Notes: generated by a model from the letters alone, not told the origin. DNA of 64,000 nt from Rhizobium sp. CFBP 8762 (GCF_014841565.1 NZ_JACYUD010000002.1:104628-168627); one strand, 5' to 3'. Positions 8,521-17,779 are shown, numbered from the stretch's first letter. Translations and numbers: made by a program.

Positions 8521-9852
8521 TCAAAAGCCGCTGATAAGCTCGATTTTCGATCCATCGGAAAAGCGGGAAAAGCGGAAATCATGCGGATCCACAATTGGCG
8601 GCTTCCCTGTGACGATATCGGCCATCAACCGCCCCGCTGCCGGACCGATACCGAACCCGTGGCCCGAAAACCCGGTCGCGATATGGAAGCCCGGTATCGC
8701 ATCCACGGCAGAGATAACTGGCACCGCATCCGGTGTTACATCGATATAACCCGCCCATCGTTGGGCAATCTCTGCTTTTTCAAAAACAGGGAAAGCCTTC
8801 TTTATGTTGGCCAGCGCCTTGTCCGACAGTTGCTTCGATGGTTTGGGATCCAGAACACGGTTGTATTCAAAAGGGCTTGGCTCATCCAAAGTCCAGCGGC
8901 TCGGCAGCCGCGTCTCATCGAGAAATCGACCGCCCAACCGAAATTTCAGAGACCTCCATTCGCTTTTCAAGGCGGGCAGGAAGCTGCGGGCGTAGCGAAA
9001 CGAGTTCGGCACGATATCCACCACATTTTCATGGCCGGACGCGATGGTATATCCACCGTCCTGCCGCTTGCGCACCGCAAATCCATCGGACCAAATGGCC
9101 TGCTCCGGCCCGCCCTCCAGCGGCTTCGTCCGCAATACCGAGTTGAGGACCTTCAACTGCGGCAGCTCGATGCCGGAATTACCGGAAAACAGGCTGGACC
9201 AGGCGCCGCCCGCCAACACCACGGCGGAACAGGCAATCGATCCCCGTTCGGTCACCACGCCGGAGATGCGGCCACCCGTTGTTTCGATACCGCGAACGGC
9301 GCATTCGGTCAGGATCGTCGCGCCTTTCTCGCGTGCAGCTTCGGCGATGGCCGGTGCAGCCTTCTGCGGCTCGGCTCGCCCATCGGCGGCGGTATAAAGC
9401 GCACCTTTGATATCCATATCCGCGTTCGGGAACATGTCCTTGAACTCGGCCTTGTTCAGCATGCGCGAGTCAAGCTGATACCCTTCGAGATTGCGGTTCC
9501 AGCGTTCGTGCTCGGCGTACTCCTTGTCGGACGCGCATGCGAATATAATTCCGGCGCGGGTGTATCCGGTTGCACGGCCTGTGCGGGCGTCCAGCGTGTT
9601 CCACAGTCTCAGGGCTTCTGCCATCAAAGGCACTTCGCGCGGATCTCGCCGCGAGATGCGCACCCAGCCCCAATTTCGGCTGGATTGTTCGTGACCGATT
9701 CCGCCCTTTTCACAAACGGCAACGCTGTGTCCTCGCTCGGCGAGTTCCAGCGCCGTCGAGACGCCGATAATCCCGCCGCCAATGACGACCACATCCACCT
9801 CTTTCGGTAGTTCGGGGTCTCCGTGGACAGGAACGACGTAAGGTCCGGGCAT
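8521..9852 (-). CDS. FAD-dependent amine/amino-acid oxidoreductase (DAO family)
   Basis: A 443-residue member of the D-amino-acid oxidase superfamily. The FAD-binding GGGIIGVSTALELAERGH motif is at about residues 25-42 and the C-terminal FSGHGFGIGPAAGRL completes the dinucleotide site; RNWGWVRISRRD is typical of the sub-branch oxidising small secondary amines or amino-acid conjugates. The ATG at 9852 follows AGGAG by 7 bases. It is transcribed away from the fhu-type importer. No transporter or aminotransferase neighbour reveals its substrate. Confidence 0.88.
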   Translation of the reverse strand: MPGPYVVPVHGDPELPKEVDVVVIGGGIIGVSTALELAERGHSVAVCEKGGIGHEQSSRNWGWVRISRRDPREVPLMAEALRLWNTLDARTGRATGYTRAGIIFACASDKEYAEHERWNRNLEGYQLDSRMLNKAEFKDMFPNADMDIKGALYTAADGRAEPQKAAPAIAEAAREKGATILTECAVRGIETTGGRISGVVTERGSIACSAVVLAGGAWSSLFSGNSGIELPQLKVLNSVLRTKPLEGGPEQAIWSDGFAVRKRQDGGYTIASGHENVVDIVPNSFRYARSFLPALKSEWRSLKFRLGGRFLDETRLPSRWTLDEPSPFEYNRVLDPKPSKQLSDKALANIKKAFPVFEKAEIAQRWAGYIDVTPDAVPVISAVDAIPGFHIATGFSGHGFGIGPAAGRLMADIVTGKPPIVDPHDFRFSRFSDGSKIELISGF

Positions 9853-9946
9853 GATCAAGCTCCTTTACGAATACGCTCAGCAACAATATACTTGATGTTA
9901 CCGCTCCGCTTTAGTAGGCACACGGTTGTAGTCTGGGGACAGTGAT

Positions 9947-10780
9947 GTGGGATTGAACGTGAGCGCAGCACAAAAAGCAAGCCGTTTGGACAGCACTGCT
10001 GAAAACGCGCAAGCGTTTCAGGTCGATAATATCGGCTTGATGGTGGATCAGACAACCATTCTGAAGGATGTGACGCTTTCGTTTCCAAAGGGGGAACTTG
10101 TGGCGCTGGTTGGCCACAACGGCTCGGGCAAGTCCAGCCTATTGAAGATTCTGGCGCGTCAGCAACCGGCAACGTCTGGCATTGCGCGCTACGCCGGTCA
10201 GGAGCTTTCCACATTCGAAGACCGCGCCTTTGCCCGCTCCGTGGCCTATCTGGCGCAGGACATTGGCACCGGTGCGGACATGACCGTGCGCGAACTCGTA
10301 TCCTGTGGGCGCTACCCATGGCACGGCGCGCTGGGTCGCTTTACTGACCTTGACCGAGCAAAGGTGGATGAAGCCCTGGCACTGACGCATATCGAGGCTT
10401 TTTCCAACCGCATGGTGGGTACGCTTTCGGGCGGGGAGCGGCAGCGCGCCTGGATCGCCTTGCTGGTGGCGCAGGATAGCCAATGCCTGCTGCTGGACGA
10501 ACCGACGGCGGCGCTTGATATCGCCCACCAGATGGAGGTGCTGTCACTGGTGCGCAAACTCTCCCATGAAAAAGGGCTGAGCGTGATCATCGTCCTGCAT
10601 GATATCAATATGGCGGCGCGTTTTTGTGATCGTATTCACGCCTTGAAGGGCGGGCAGGTCGTGGCGAGTGGCAGCCCGCACCAACTGGTGCAGCGCGATA
10701 CGCTGCGACAAATCTACGGTATCGATATGGATATCGTGCCACATCCGGGCTTGAGCGTGCCGCTCGCCTATGTATGCTGA
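9947..10780 (+). CDS. fhuC: Fe(III)-hydroxamate ABC transporter ATPase
   Basis: A 277-residue ABC ATPase with Walker A GHNGSGKSS, signature LSGGERQRAW, Walker B CLLLDEPTAALD and the switch His in VIIVLHDIN. Sequence character (siderophore subfamily) and the following binding-protein and double-length permease genes identify a FhuCDB-type importer for hydroxamate siderophores. The start is uncertain: GTG 9947, TTG 9953 and GTG 9959 are all in frame, and the GGGGA at 9935-9939 favours 9947. The gene overlaps the next one by 11 bases. No TonB receptor is in the window. Confidence 0.92.
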   Translation: MGLNVSAAQKASRLDSTAENAQAFQVDNIGLMVDQTTILKDVTLSFPKGELVALVGHNGSGKSSLLKILARQQPATSGIARYAGQELSTFEDRAFARSVAYLAQDIGTGADMTVRELVSCGRYPWHGALGRFTDLDRAKVDEALALTHIEAFSNRMVGTLSGGERQRAWIALLVAQDSQCLLLDEPTAALDIAHQMEVLSLVRKLSHEKGLSVIIVLHDINMAARFCDRIHALKGGQVVASGSPHQLVQRDTLRQIYGIDMDIVPHPGLSVPLAYVC

Positions 10781-11675
10781 TTCCATGGTAGGCTTCCCGC
10801 TTTCACGACGCGCTCTGCTCGGCTCACTGGCTGCAACAGCAGCATTCCCGCTCTCCCGGTCCTTCGCATCAACGCCGCAGCGCATCGCCAGCCTTGACTA
10901 TGGGCTTGCATCCACGCTGTTATCGCTGGATGTGGTGCCGATTGCTGTGGGTGATCTGGCGGACTGGGGCAAATGGGTGGTTGAACCCGCCATGCCGTCG
11001 AGTGTGATCAATCTCGGCAGTTCTTATGAGCCGAATTTCGAGCTGTTGCTCACCATGAAACCGGATCTGGTGCTGACCACGCCTTACCTCGATCATGCCT
11101 TGCCGCAGTTGCAATCCCTGTTCAACGTGCTGCGGCTGGAAGTCTACAAGCCAGATGGTGGACCTATTTTGCCTGCGGCCATGGCTGCGACGCGCAATCT
11201 GGGCGACGCCATCGGGCGAAGCCGCGAGGCCCAAGCCTTTTTAAACGAGACTGACCGCTTCTTTGAGGATTGCCGGAAAAGACTGGCGACAAAGCAAACA
11301 GCGCCGGTAGCGCTGGTCAACTTCATGGATGAGCGCCATGTGCGAATCTACTCCAGCCCCGGCCTTTACGATAATGTGCTGACACGCATCGGCGTGCGCA
11401 ACGCCTGGACGGAACCCTCTAACTTCTGGGGGTATGAGACGCTGGCAATAGAGGATTTGTCCAGAATTTCCGATCCCGACGCGCTGCTGATCGCATTCGA
11501 TCCGCTACCCGGCGATGCCTTGCCCAAGCTGGCCGAAAGTCCGCTGTGGCAAGCTCTGCCCTTTTCAAAGCCGGACCATTTTACCGTGCTGCCACCCGCA
11601 TTGATGTTCGGCATGGTCAATGAGGCAAGACGGTTCGCTACCCTGCTGACACAATATCTCGAGAGCCGCGCATGA
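10770..11675 (+). CDS. fhuD: Fe(III)-hydroxamate periplasmic binding protein
   Basis: A 301-residue helical-backbone (class III) binding protein. The N-terminus has a twin-arginine motif (LSRRALLGSLAATAAF), suggesting Tat export, then RIASLDYGLASTLLSLDVVP, typical for FhuD-like proteins. It captures the ferric siderophore in the periplasm and hands it to FhuB. The start overlaps fhuC by 11 bases, which suggests translational coupling; an ATG at 10785 is another possible start. Its stop overlaps the fhuB start in an ATGA-like junction. Confidence 0.9.
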   Translation: MYADSMVGFPLSRRALLGSLAATAAFPLSRSFASTPQRIASLDYGLASTLLSLDVVPIAVGDLADWGKWVVEPAMPSSVINLGSSYEPNFELLLTMKPDLVLTTPYLDHALPQLQSLFNVLRLEVYKPDGGPILPAAMAATRNLGDAIGRSREAQAFLNETDRFFEDCRKRLATKQTAPVALVNFMDERHVRIYSSPGLYDNVLTRIGVRNAWTEPSNFWGYETLAIEDLSRISDPDALLIAFDPLPGDALPKLAESPLWQALPFSKPDHFTVLPPALMFGMVNEARRFATLLTQYLESRA

Positions 11676-13660
11676 CGTCGGTTGCTTCAACACGGAACGG
11701 TCTTTCAAATCTCGGACCCATGCTCGTCTTCGTCGGGCTGCTTGGTCTGGCTGCCTTGCTCGCATGGTGGCTGATTGCGCCCGTGCTTGGCGCTCCGGGC
11801 AGTGCCAGTTACGACGTGCCTCGTATGGTGCTGACCTACTCGACACTGCCACGTCTGGCGACCGCATTGCTGGCTGGCGCTGCCCTGTCACTGTCTGGTG
11901 CCATGTTCCAGCAGGTGCTGAGAAATCCCATTGCCGACCCGACGACGCTCGGTATTTCGGCGGGGGCCAATCTGGCGCTGGTGGTTGCCGCGCTATTTGC
12001 GCCAGCCCTTCTTGGGCTTGGAAGGGATCTAGTCGCGCTGGCCGGTAGTGGTATCGTGGCCTTGATCGTCGTCAGCCTTGGTGCGCGGCGAGGTTTTTCG
12101 CCATTCTCGCTGGTCCTGTCCGGACTGGTTGTGAGCCTTTGGTGCGGTGCATTGGCTGCAATCCTCACACTGCTGAATGACCGCTATCTGATCAGCCTGT
12201 TTATTTGGGGCGCTGGTTCCCTTGCACAGCAAAGCTGGGCAATACCCATCGCCCTGTCTTGGAAAATCGGCGTATTGGCCGTGATCGGCGCACTGGTTCT
12301 GCGTCCGCTGGCGCTGTTAGAACTGGGTGAAACGACTGCATCTGCACTGGGCGTGCGCCTTTCGCGCTTGCGGTTCATTGCAATTTGTGTGGCTGTGGCT
12401 TTGGCGGCATTTGTAACCAGTGCGGTGGGCGTTATCGGTTTCATTGGCTTGGTCGCGCCAACCATCGCACGCCTTTCCGGCGCTCGCCGCCCGGTGGAAA
12501 CGTTGATATGGTCGACCTTCATCGGCGCTGCGCTGCTCCTGCTTGCGGATGTGACGGTTCAACTGCTGGCTGGTCAAATGGCGGAGTTTCTGCCCACCGG
12601 GGCGGTAACTGCCATTTTCGGCTCCCCTTTGCTTCTTCTCCTGCTCCCGCTGTTGAAAACGCGCCATCGGGTTTTGCAAAACACCGTCCGTATCCGACCA
12701 CGAGCGCTGTCGGGGCGTGGTGCCTGGGCCATGATTGTGGCGGGTGCCCTTGCGGCTGTCCTGATCAGCCTGTTTGTCGGCCGCACCGGCAGCGGAGAGT
12801 GGAACTGGTTGCATGGGGAGTGGCTCGATCAAATTTTCGCGCTCCGCGCGCCCCGCGTTTTTGCCGCCCTTGCCTCGGGTGCCATGCTTGCCGTTGCCGG
12901 TGTTATTCTGCAACGGTTGACGGGCAACGAAATGGCCAGCCCCGAAGTGCTGGGCGTCAGTGCTGGCGCGACCTTTGGTGTTACACTCGCGATTTTCGCC
13001 GTCGCTGCCCCGGGGCTCGCCAGCCAATTGGGTTTTGCCACCTTCGGCGCCCTGGTAGTACTGGTGGTTATCTTCCTGTTTGCAATACGATCCGGCCTCG
13101 CGCCCGAACGCATTCTCCTCGCCGGCATCGCGCTCAGCGCGATGGTGGATGCGGTGGTGGGAGTGTTGATGGCCACGGGTGATCCGCGTGCGGTGCTGTT
13201 GTTGCGCTGGATGAGCGGCTCGACCTATTCAGTTGATAAAACCTCGGCCATTGTCGTGTCTATTGCCGCTATCGTGCTGATCACCGGCGCATTTTCCGCT
13301 CGGCGGTGGCTGAATATTCTCCCGCTTGGTCCGGCGGCGGCGTCAAGCCTCGGCATCGCGTTAACCCGCACCAGACTGGCACTTTTTGGGCTCGCTGGCC
13401 TACTCAGCGCCGCAGCCACGTTGAGTGTCGGACCTCTAAGCTTTGTCGGTTTGATGGGTCCGCATCTGGCACGGGAGGCCGGCTTCGTCCGGGCATTGCC
13501 ACAAATGGCAGCGGCTGCCGTCATGGGAGGAAGCCTGATGATGCTGGCCGATTTCGTCGGGCGCGTGGTTGTATTTCCGTACCATCTGCCTGCCGGTCTG
13601 GTATCGGCGCTCGTCGGCGCACCATTTTTGATGCTGATGCTACGCAAAAAGGCGGGTTGA
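11672..13660 (+). CDS. fhuB: Fe(III)-hydroxamate permease, double-length
   Basis: A 662-residue permease made of two homologous FecCD-type halves (about 1-335 and 345-662), as is usual for FhuB. Each half has the conserved segment that contacts the ATPase (LRNPIADPTTLGISAGANLA in the first, TGNEMASPEVLGVSAGATFG in the second) and a VGFIGLVAPTIAR or VGLMGPHLAR loop. One gene therefore supplies the entire transmembrane channel. It overlaps fhuD by 4 bases. The fused form supports the hydroxamate rather than the vitamin B12 or catecholate assignment. Confidence 0.95.
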   Translation: MTSVASTRNGLSNLGPMLVFVGLLGLAALLAWWLIAPVLGAPGSASYDVPRMVLTYSTLPRLATALLAGAALSLSGAMFQQVLRNPIADPTTLGISAGANLALVVAALFAPALLGLGRDLVALAGSGIVALIVVSLGARRGFSPFSLVLSGLVVSLWCGALAAILTLLNDRYLISLFIWGAGSLAQQSWAIPIALSWKIGVLAVIGALVLRPLALLELGETTASALGVRLSRLRFIAICVAVALAAFVTSAVGVIGFIGLVAPTIARLSGARRPVETLIWSTFIGAALLLLADVTVQLLAGQMAEFLPTGAVTAIFGSPLLLLLLPLLKTRHRVLQNTVRIRPRALSGRGAWAMIVAGALAAVLISLFVGRTGSGEWNWLHGEWLDQIFALRAPRVFAALASGAMLAVAGVILQRLTGNEMASPEVLGVSAGATFGVTLAIFAVAAPGLASQLGFATFGALVVLVVIFLFAIRSGLAPERILLAGIALSAMVDAVVGVLMATGDPRAVLLLRWMSGSTYSVDKTSAIVVSIAAIVLITGAFSARRWLNILPLGPAAASSLGIALTRTRLALFGLAGLLSAAATLSVGPLSFVGLMGPHLAREAGFVRALPQMAAAAVMGGSLMMLADFVGRVVVFPYHLPAGLVSALVGAPFLMLMLRKKAG

Positions 13661-13728
13661 GAAGTTCAGTCGCAAAGGTTATCAGGTGCTAATCCAAGAA
13701 GATGACGCACCTATAAGGCTCCGACGGA

Positions 13729-14676
13729 ATGACCCCAGACTTTCTCGTAACACATTCCGGCGGCTTTCATGCCGACGAACTTCTATCGAGTGTTGTGCTG
13801 ACACGCCTGTTTCTGAAGGCGCGCATTGTACGCAGCAGAGCGCCGGAATGGATCACACCCGGCGCAGACCGGATCGTGTATGATGTCGGCGGCGCGTACG
13901 ATGCAGACGCCCGAATTTTCGATCATCATCAGCGCGGCGCACCCTTGCGGGACGATCTGCAGCCCTACAGTTCCTTTGGTCTGGTGTGGAAACATTACGG
14001 TCACGATTACCTGGGTGCTTTATCCGTGCCGGACGAGTATCGGAATGCAATCCACACAGCGTTTGACACCAGCTTTGTATTGCCTGTCGATCTGGTCGAC
14101 AACGGCAAGCTCAGCCCTGCCAGTGCGGGGCAACTTGCCGGGCTGACGCTGCCCGCGCTTATTGAAACCTTGAAACCCGTTTTTGACGACACCGATCCGG
14201 AAGTAGAAGATCGCCGGTTTCACGAAGCGCTGACCATTGCCCGCAGCTTCGTTGAGGCGAGCATTGGCCAGAAAGCGGCCAAACTGCGAGCGGAATCGGT
14301 TGTTGAACAGGCCATCCTCAAAGCCGGGCGGAGCCGGATATTGGAACTGCCGATGGGCATGCCCTTCCGCTCTGCCGTGGTGAAGGCAGGGGCCGATCAT
14401 TTGTTGTTTGTCGTGCATCCGCGCGACAAGGACTGGTGCTTGACCGGAATCCGGCGTGACGAGGAAGGCTTTGAACTACGAGCCGATCTACCCGTCGCAT
14501 GGGCGGGATTGACCAATGGCGACCTTGAAGCGGTGAGCGGCGTTGTCGGCGCAAGCTTCTGCCACAACGCTCGCTTCATTGCCGCCGCCAAAACCCGCGA
14601 AGCGGCCATGGCGATGGCTGAGCGTGCCGTCGCCGAAGCAACGGCAGGCGTGAGCCCCTCCCCGGCGAACCTTTAA
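13729..14676 (+). CDS. MYG1-family DHH-like protein (UPF0160)
   Basis: A 315-residue protein of the MYG1/UPF0160 family, best known from eukaryotes, where MYG1 is a 3'-5' RNA exonuclease. The N-terminal motif THSGGFHADELLS, the YDVGGAYD segment and FDHHQRG match the DHH-like metal site of the family, and the C-terminal VVHPRDKDWCL and GFELRADLP segments are typical too. The bacterial role is not known. It stands alone, about 70 bases after fhuB, and is followed by a palindromic repeat. Confidence 0.88.
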   Translation: MTPDFLVTHSGGFHADELLSSVVLTRLFLKARIVRSRAPEWITPGADRIVYDVGGAYDADARIFDHHQRGAPLRDDLQPYSSFGLVWKHYGHDYLGALSVPDEYRNAIHTAFDTSFVLPVDLVDNGKLSPASAGQLAGLTLPALIETLKPVFDDTDPEVEDRRFHEALTIARSFVEASIGQKAAKLRAESVVEQAILKAGRSRILELPMGMPFRSAVVKAGADHLLFVVHPRDKDWCLTGIRRDEEGFELRADLPVAWAGLTNGDLEAVSGVVGASFCHNARFIAAAKTREAAMAMAERAVAEATAGVSPSPANL

Positions 14677-14712
14677 ACCGGAACTGACGACACCTCATGG
14701 CTGCCCGCACTA

Positions 14713-14880
14713 CAGCATCGGGCCGAAAATCTGAATTGATTTTCGGTATGCCTGATGCGTAGATTCAGGGAATTGGAGCGACCTTTGTGCGTCCGAATGG
14801 ACGCACGGCGCTCTAGCTCCTTGTTTTGTCGCATTGTCCGGACGTGAAAACGAATCCGTTTTCACTGGAAATGCTTTAGT
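14713..14880. repeat. RIME-like palindromic intergenic repeat, copy 1
   Basis: A mosaic of nested inverted repeats: GAAAATC/GATTTTC, GTGCGTCC/GGACGCAC and GTGAAAACG/CGTTTTCAC. Its central part is the reverse complement of the copy at 45934 and its right part matches the copy at 48812. It fills the gap between two convergent genes, and its right terminus supplies the TAA stop of the SDR gene. Dispersed elements of this style are common in Rhizobiales intergenic regions. Confidence 0.8.
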
Positions 14881-15658
14881 CGCGGTAGATTCCCGTGTCT
14901 GCGGCGACACGGCGATAGGCGGCACCTGCGGTAAAGCCGCCGTCGATCACAAAGTCTTCCCCGGTGATAAAGCCTGACGCGTCTGATGCCAGAAACAGCA
15001 CCAGTTCGGCAATCTCCTCGGGCTTGCCGCTTCGCTTCATCGGGGTCAGGTCAATCATCGGTTTGAGGTGCGGACTGCTGGCATTCAGCCCTGTAACCAC
15101 GAGGCCGGGGCAAACGGCATTGACACGGATATTCTTTGACACCAATTCCATGGCTGCGCTGCGTGTCAAGCCGCGCAATCCCCATTTGCTTGCCGTGTAG
15201 GCGGGGTCATAGTGGCCGGAGTAGCCGCTGTTGGATGAGATATTGACGATAGACCCTCCGCCGCTATCTGCCATAAGCGCGGTTGCCGACTGTATTCCGA
15301 GGAACGCGCCGGTCAGATTTACCTTTAGCACCCGCTCCCATGCGGCCAGACCCGTATCCGCGACGGTGCTGCGATTGATAATCCCGGCATTGTTGACGAG
15401 AATATCGAGACGATTTTTCCATTCTTTCGCCAACGCAACGACGCCCTCCCAGCTCTGAGGGTCGGTCACATCCAGATACGCGAAACGCGCCTCAAATCCA
15501 TCCTGTTCCAGGGTTTGCGCAAGGGCACGACCCTCATCCACCAGCACATCCGCGATGATAACGGCCGCTCCTCTGGCGGCAAACAGGCGCGCTTCCGCCT
15601 CACCCTGACCCCGTGCGCCGCCGGTAACGAGAGCAAGTTTTCCGCTCAAGTTTGTCAT
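14876..15658 (-). CDS. SDR oxidoreductase in anthranilate operon
   Basis: A 260-residue classical SDR: NAD(P) motif TGGARGQGEAEARLF, NNAGI, catalytic Ser in VNISS and an intact YTASK, ending in a GGFTAG tail. It is the last gene of the minus-strand operon that begins with the anthraniloyl-CoA monooxygenase. The FAH-family gene overlaps its start by one base. FAH/SDR pairs of this kind also act in non-phosphorylative sugar-acid routes (for example diketo-deoxy-fuconate), so a beta-keto/hydroxy substrate is likely. Which step it catalyses here is inference only. Its stop codon lies inside the adjacent repeat. Confidence 0.88.
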   Translation of the reverse strand: MTNLSGKLALVTGGARGQGEAEARLFAARGAAVIIADVLVDEGRALAQTLEQDGFEARFAYLDVTDPQSWEGVVALAKEWKNRLDILVNNAGIINRSTVADTGLAAWERVLKVNLTGAFLGIQSATALMADSGGGSIVNISSNSGYSGHYDPAYTASKWGLRGLTRSAAMELVSKNIRVNAVCPGLVVTGLNASSPHLKPMIDLTPMKRSGKPEEIAELVLFLASDASGFITGEDFVIDGGFTAGAAYRRVAADTGIYRD

Positions 15659-16509
15659 TATAGACCCTCCAAAGCCACGGTTGCCTGGCTCTGCTCACCC
15701 AGTCCATCAATTCCAAGCTTGACGGTCTGACCGGGCTTGAGAAAGACGGGCTCCGGCTTGTTTCCCATGCCGACACCCGGCGGTGTGCCGGTGGCGATGA
15801 TATCGCCCGGCATCAGCGTCATGAACTGGCTGATGTAATGAACCAGAAACGAAACCGGGAAGATCATATTGGACGTGTTGCCGGTCTGGCGGCGCACGCC
15901 GTCCACCTCCAGCCACAAATCGAGATTTTGCGGGTCCGGCACCTCATCGCGGGTGACAAGCCATGGCCCGATAGGACCAAACGTATCATGGCTTTTGCCC
16001 TTCGTCCATTGGCCGCCGCGCTCGGACTGAAAACTGCGCTCGGACACATCGTTGACGACGCAATAGCCCGCGACATGGTCGAGAGCGTCAGCTTCGCTCA
16101 CATATTTCGCCTTCTTGCCGATCACCACGCCAAGTTCAACCTCCCAGTCGGTTTTGGAAGATGTCCGGGGAATCTCGATTGCATCATTCGGACCGACAAT
16201 GGCCGTTGTGGCTTTCATGAACAGGATGGGTTCATCCGGCGGTGCTTTTCCGGTTTCGCGCGCGTGGTCGCTGTAGTTCAGGCCGACGCATATGAATTTG
16301 CCAACCCCGGCCACGCAAGCGCCGATGCGCTCCGGCTTGGCCTCTGGCAGGCTTGTCGGATCGAGCGCGCGCAGACTGGCCAGCGCGTTTTCACCCAGAT
16401 GAGAGCCGGACACATCCGGTATGACGGTGGAGAGATCACGGATCGTGCCATTATTGTCGAGGAGTGCAGGCTTTTCGGCCCCCGGCAAACCGTATCGTAA
16501 CAGCTTCAT
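15658..16509 (-). CDS. Fumarylacetoacetate hydrolase-family enzyme
   Basis: A 283-residue FAH-family protein that opens MKLLRYGLPGAEKPALLD, as in the diketo-acid hydrolases. The metal-site region is visible in the FICVGLNYSDHA stretch, the paired acids of DWEVELGVVIG and the SFQSERGGQWTKGKSHDTFG segment; IATGTPPGVGMG closes the site. The family hydrolyses C-C bonds in 2,4-diketo or acylpyruvate compounds. Within an anthranilate operon it could cleave a ring-opened intermediate. The ATGA overlap with the cupin gene shows tight coupling. Its closest relatives by eye are the sugar-acid (diketo-deoxy-fuconate/rhamnonate) hydrolases, so an independent sugar role cannot be ruled out. Confidence 0.88.
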   Translation of the reverse strand: MKLLRYGLPGAEKPALLDNNGTIRDLSTVIPDVSGSHLGENALASLRALDPTSLPEAKPERIGACVAGVGKFICVGLNYSDHARETGKAPPDEPILFMKATTAIVGPNDAIEIPRTSSKTDWEVELGVVIGKKAKYVSEADALDHVAGYCVVNDVSERSFQSERGGQWTKGKSHDTFGPIGPWLVTRDEVPDPQNLDLWLEVDGVRRQTGNTSNMIFPVSFLVHYISQFMTLMPGDIIATGTPPGVGMGNKPEPVFLKPGQTVKLGIDGLGEQSQATVALEGL

Positions 16510-16934
16510 AGTGCTCTCCGGAACCCGGTGAGCGTCGCGTCATCCACATCCGGAAGATTGACAACGATGTTGTCGGGCGTGCGGGTCGTCAGCCATATCA
16601 GGTCGTCGGTGGTGGACATGTTGACCTCCACATGCGGCCAGTTGGGCGGCACGAAGATGAAATCGCCCTCCTCCATGTCGAGAAACTCCTGATAGTTTTC
16701 GCCAAAGTAAATGCGCGCTTTGCCATGCAGAACATACCCTCCGGTTTCGGCCTCGCCATGATGGTGCGGCAGGGATCGATAGCCCGGCTCGTTCGATACC
16801 TTGCCAAACCAGATTTTGGTGGCCGGTGTGTGCTGTGGGCTAACGCCTGAAACGCGCACGCAACCGCCCGATTGACCGGTTCCTGTGTCTTCCTGCCCCT
16901 TGCGCGTGATAACTGGACGCACTGTCTCACTCAT
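16506..16934 (-). CDS. Small single-domain cupin, possible dioxygenase
   Basis: A 142-residue cupin. Motif 1 is clear (PHHHGEAETGGYVLHGKARI, with His, His and Glu metal ligands) and motif 2 is GDFIFVPPNWPHVEVN with the last His. The full 3-His/1-Glu set suggests a functional metal centre. It is too small for the bicupin gentisate dioxygenase and does not resemble 3-hydroxyanthranilate dioxygenase closely. In this operon a ring-cleaving or isomerising role on an aminated or hydroxylated intermediate is possible. It overlaps the FAH gene by 4 bases. Confidence 0.8.
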   Translation of the reverse strand: MSETVRPVITRKGQEDTGTGQSGGCVRVSGVSPQHTPATKIWFGKVSNEPGYRSLPHHHGEAETGGYVLHGKARIYFGENYQEFLDMEEGDFIFVPPNWPHVEVNMSTTDDLIWLTTRTPDNIVVNLPDVDDATLTGFRRAL

Positions 16935-16971
16935 AAATGTCTCCTTCCCCGGAGTTTGTATTCTGTGGCTG

Positions 16972-17370
16972 TCAGTCCGGCACCACGGCCAATGCCTGAA
17001 TTTCGATCTTCGCGCGGTCTTCCATCAACGCGACCACCTGAACGGCGGCCATCGGCGGGAAGTGCCGCCCAATAATCTCGCGGTAAATGGCACCGATTTC
17101 CTTCATGCGGGATTTGTAGGCATCGCGGTCCGTGAAATACCAGGTCATCTGAATAAGATGCTCCGGCCGCGCCTCGGCAGCTTCCAGCACACTGACAATA
17201 TTAAGAAGCGCTTGACGAACCTGATCAACGTAATCATCGGAATGAAACTGGCAGTTTTCGTCCCAGCCAATCTGGCCGCCAACCTGCACGATACGTCCGC
17301 GCGCGCTGATACCGTTGGAGTAGCCGACCGGTTTGGCCCAGCCATCGGGCTGGATAATCTCATGCATCAT
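16972..17370 (-). CDS. Rid-family protein lacking the RidA arginine
   Basis: A 132-residue YjgF/YER057c/UK114 protein. The fold is clear (GRIVQVGGQIGWDENCQF, DQVRQALLNIVSVLEAAEA, KIEIQALAVVP). RidA enzymes bind their imine substrate through an Arg in the PARSCVEV segment; here the aligned segment is PPMAAVQV, with Met at that place. It therefore belongs to a Rid subgroup without proven RidA-type deaminase activity. 2-Aminomuconate deaminase is also of this superfamily, so enamine or imine chemistry on an anthranilate-derived amine is a reasonable guess. The start overlaps the thioesterase by 11 bases. Confidence 0.88.
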   Translation of the reverse strand: MMHEIIQPDGWAKPVGYSNGISARGRIVQVGGQIGWDENCQFHSDDYVDQVRQALLNIVSVLEAAEARPEHLIQMTWYFTDRDAYKSRMKEIGAIYREIIGRHFPPMAAVQVVALMEDRAKIEIQALAVVPD

Positions 17371-17779
17371 GTCTTGGCTCCAGATAACGTGTCAGGCCCG
17401 CCTTGATATCGTCTGGCCAGGGGTGGGATTTGTGGTCGGCAAGTGAGGTCAGGACAATGCGTTGGCGAACGGTCCAGATGACCTCTCCAGCGACCGTTAC
17501 AATCGTTTCAAGATCGAGCGATGCCCGGCCAATGGCGCGCACATGGACAGCAAAATCCAGCACATCGCCATAGACAGCAGGCTTCTTGAATTCCAGATTC
17601 AAGGTCACGGTCGGCAGGCCGAAGCGCCGCTCGAACATGATTTCCTTCCATGTGACACCAAATGAGGCAAACATCGCCTCGTTTACATCCACCAGCATGG
17701 ATAAATAGGCCGGGTGATAGGCGATCCCGGTCAGGTCGCAGTCGCCGAAGCGCATGGGTTTGGCCAGTGTAAACGGCAT
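17360..17779 (-). CDS. Hotdog acyl-CoA thioesterase (4HBT type)
   Basis: A 139-residue hotdog thioesterase. The N-terminal RFGDCDLTGIAYHPAYLSM matches the catalytic-Asp helix of 4-hydroxybenzoyl-CoA thioesterases, and LNLEFKKPAVYGDVLDFAVH matches the later conserved strand. In the salicylate route of Streptomyces a thioesterase frees gentisate from gentisyl-CoA; here it would release a CoA-bound product of the anthraniloyl-CoA monooxygenase. It sits between the SDR and Rid genes of the same operon. Confidence 0.85.
   Translation of the reverse strand: MPFTLAKPMRFGDCDLTGIAYHPAYLSMLVDVNEAMFASFGVTWKEIMFERRFGLPTVTLNLEFKKPAVYGDVLDFAVHVRAIGRASLDLETIVTVAGEVIWTVRQRIVLTSLADHKSHPWPDDIKAGLTRYLEPRHDA

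Noticed and set aside
8272-9810. A 512-residue open frame on the + strand
   Set aside because: It lies opposite the FAD oxidoreductase gene, shows no known motif, and reflects codon bias of the true gene.
12317-13027. A 236-residue open frame opposite fhuB
   Set aside because: Low-complexity Gln/Arg/Gly-rich translation inside a clear permease gene.
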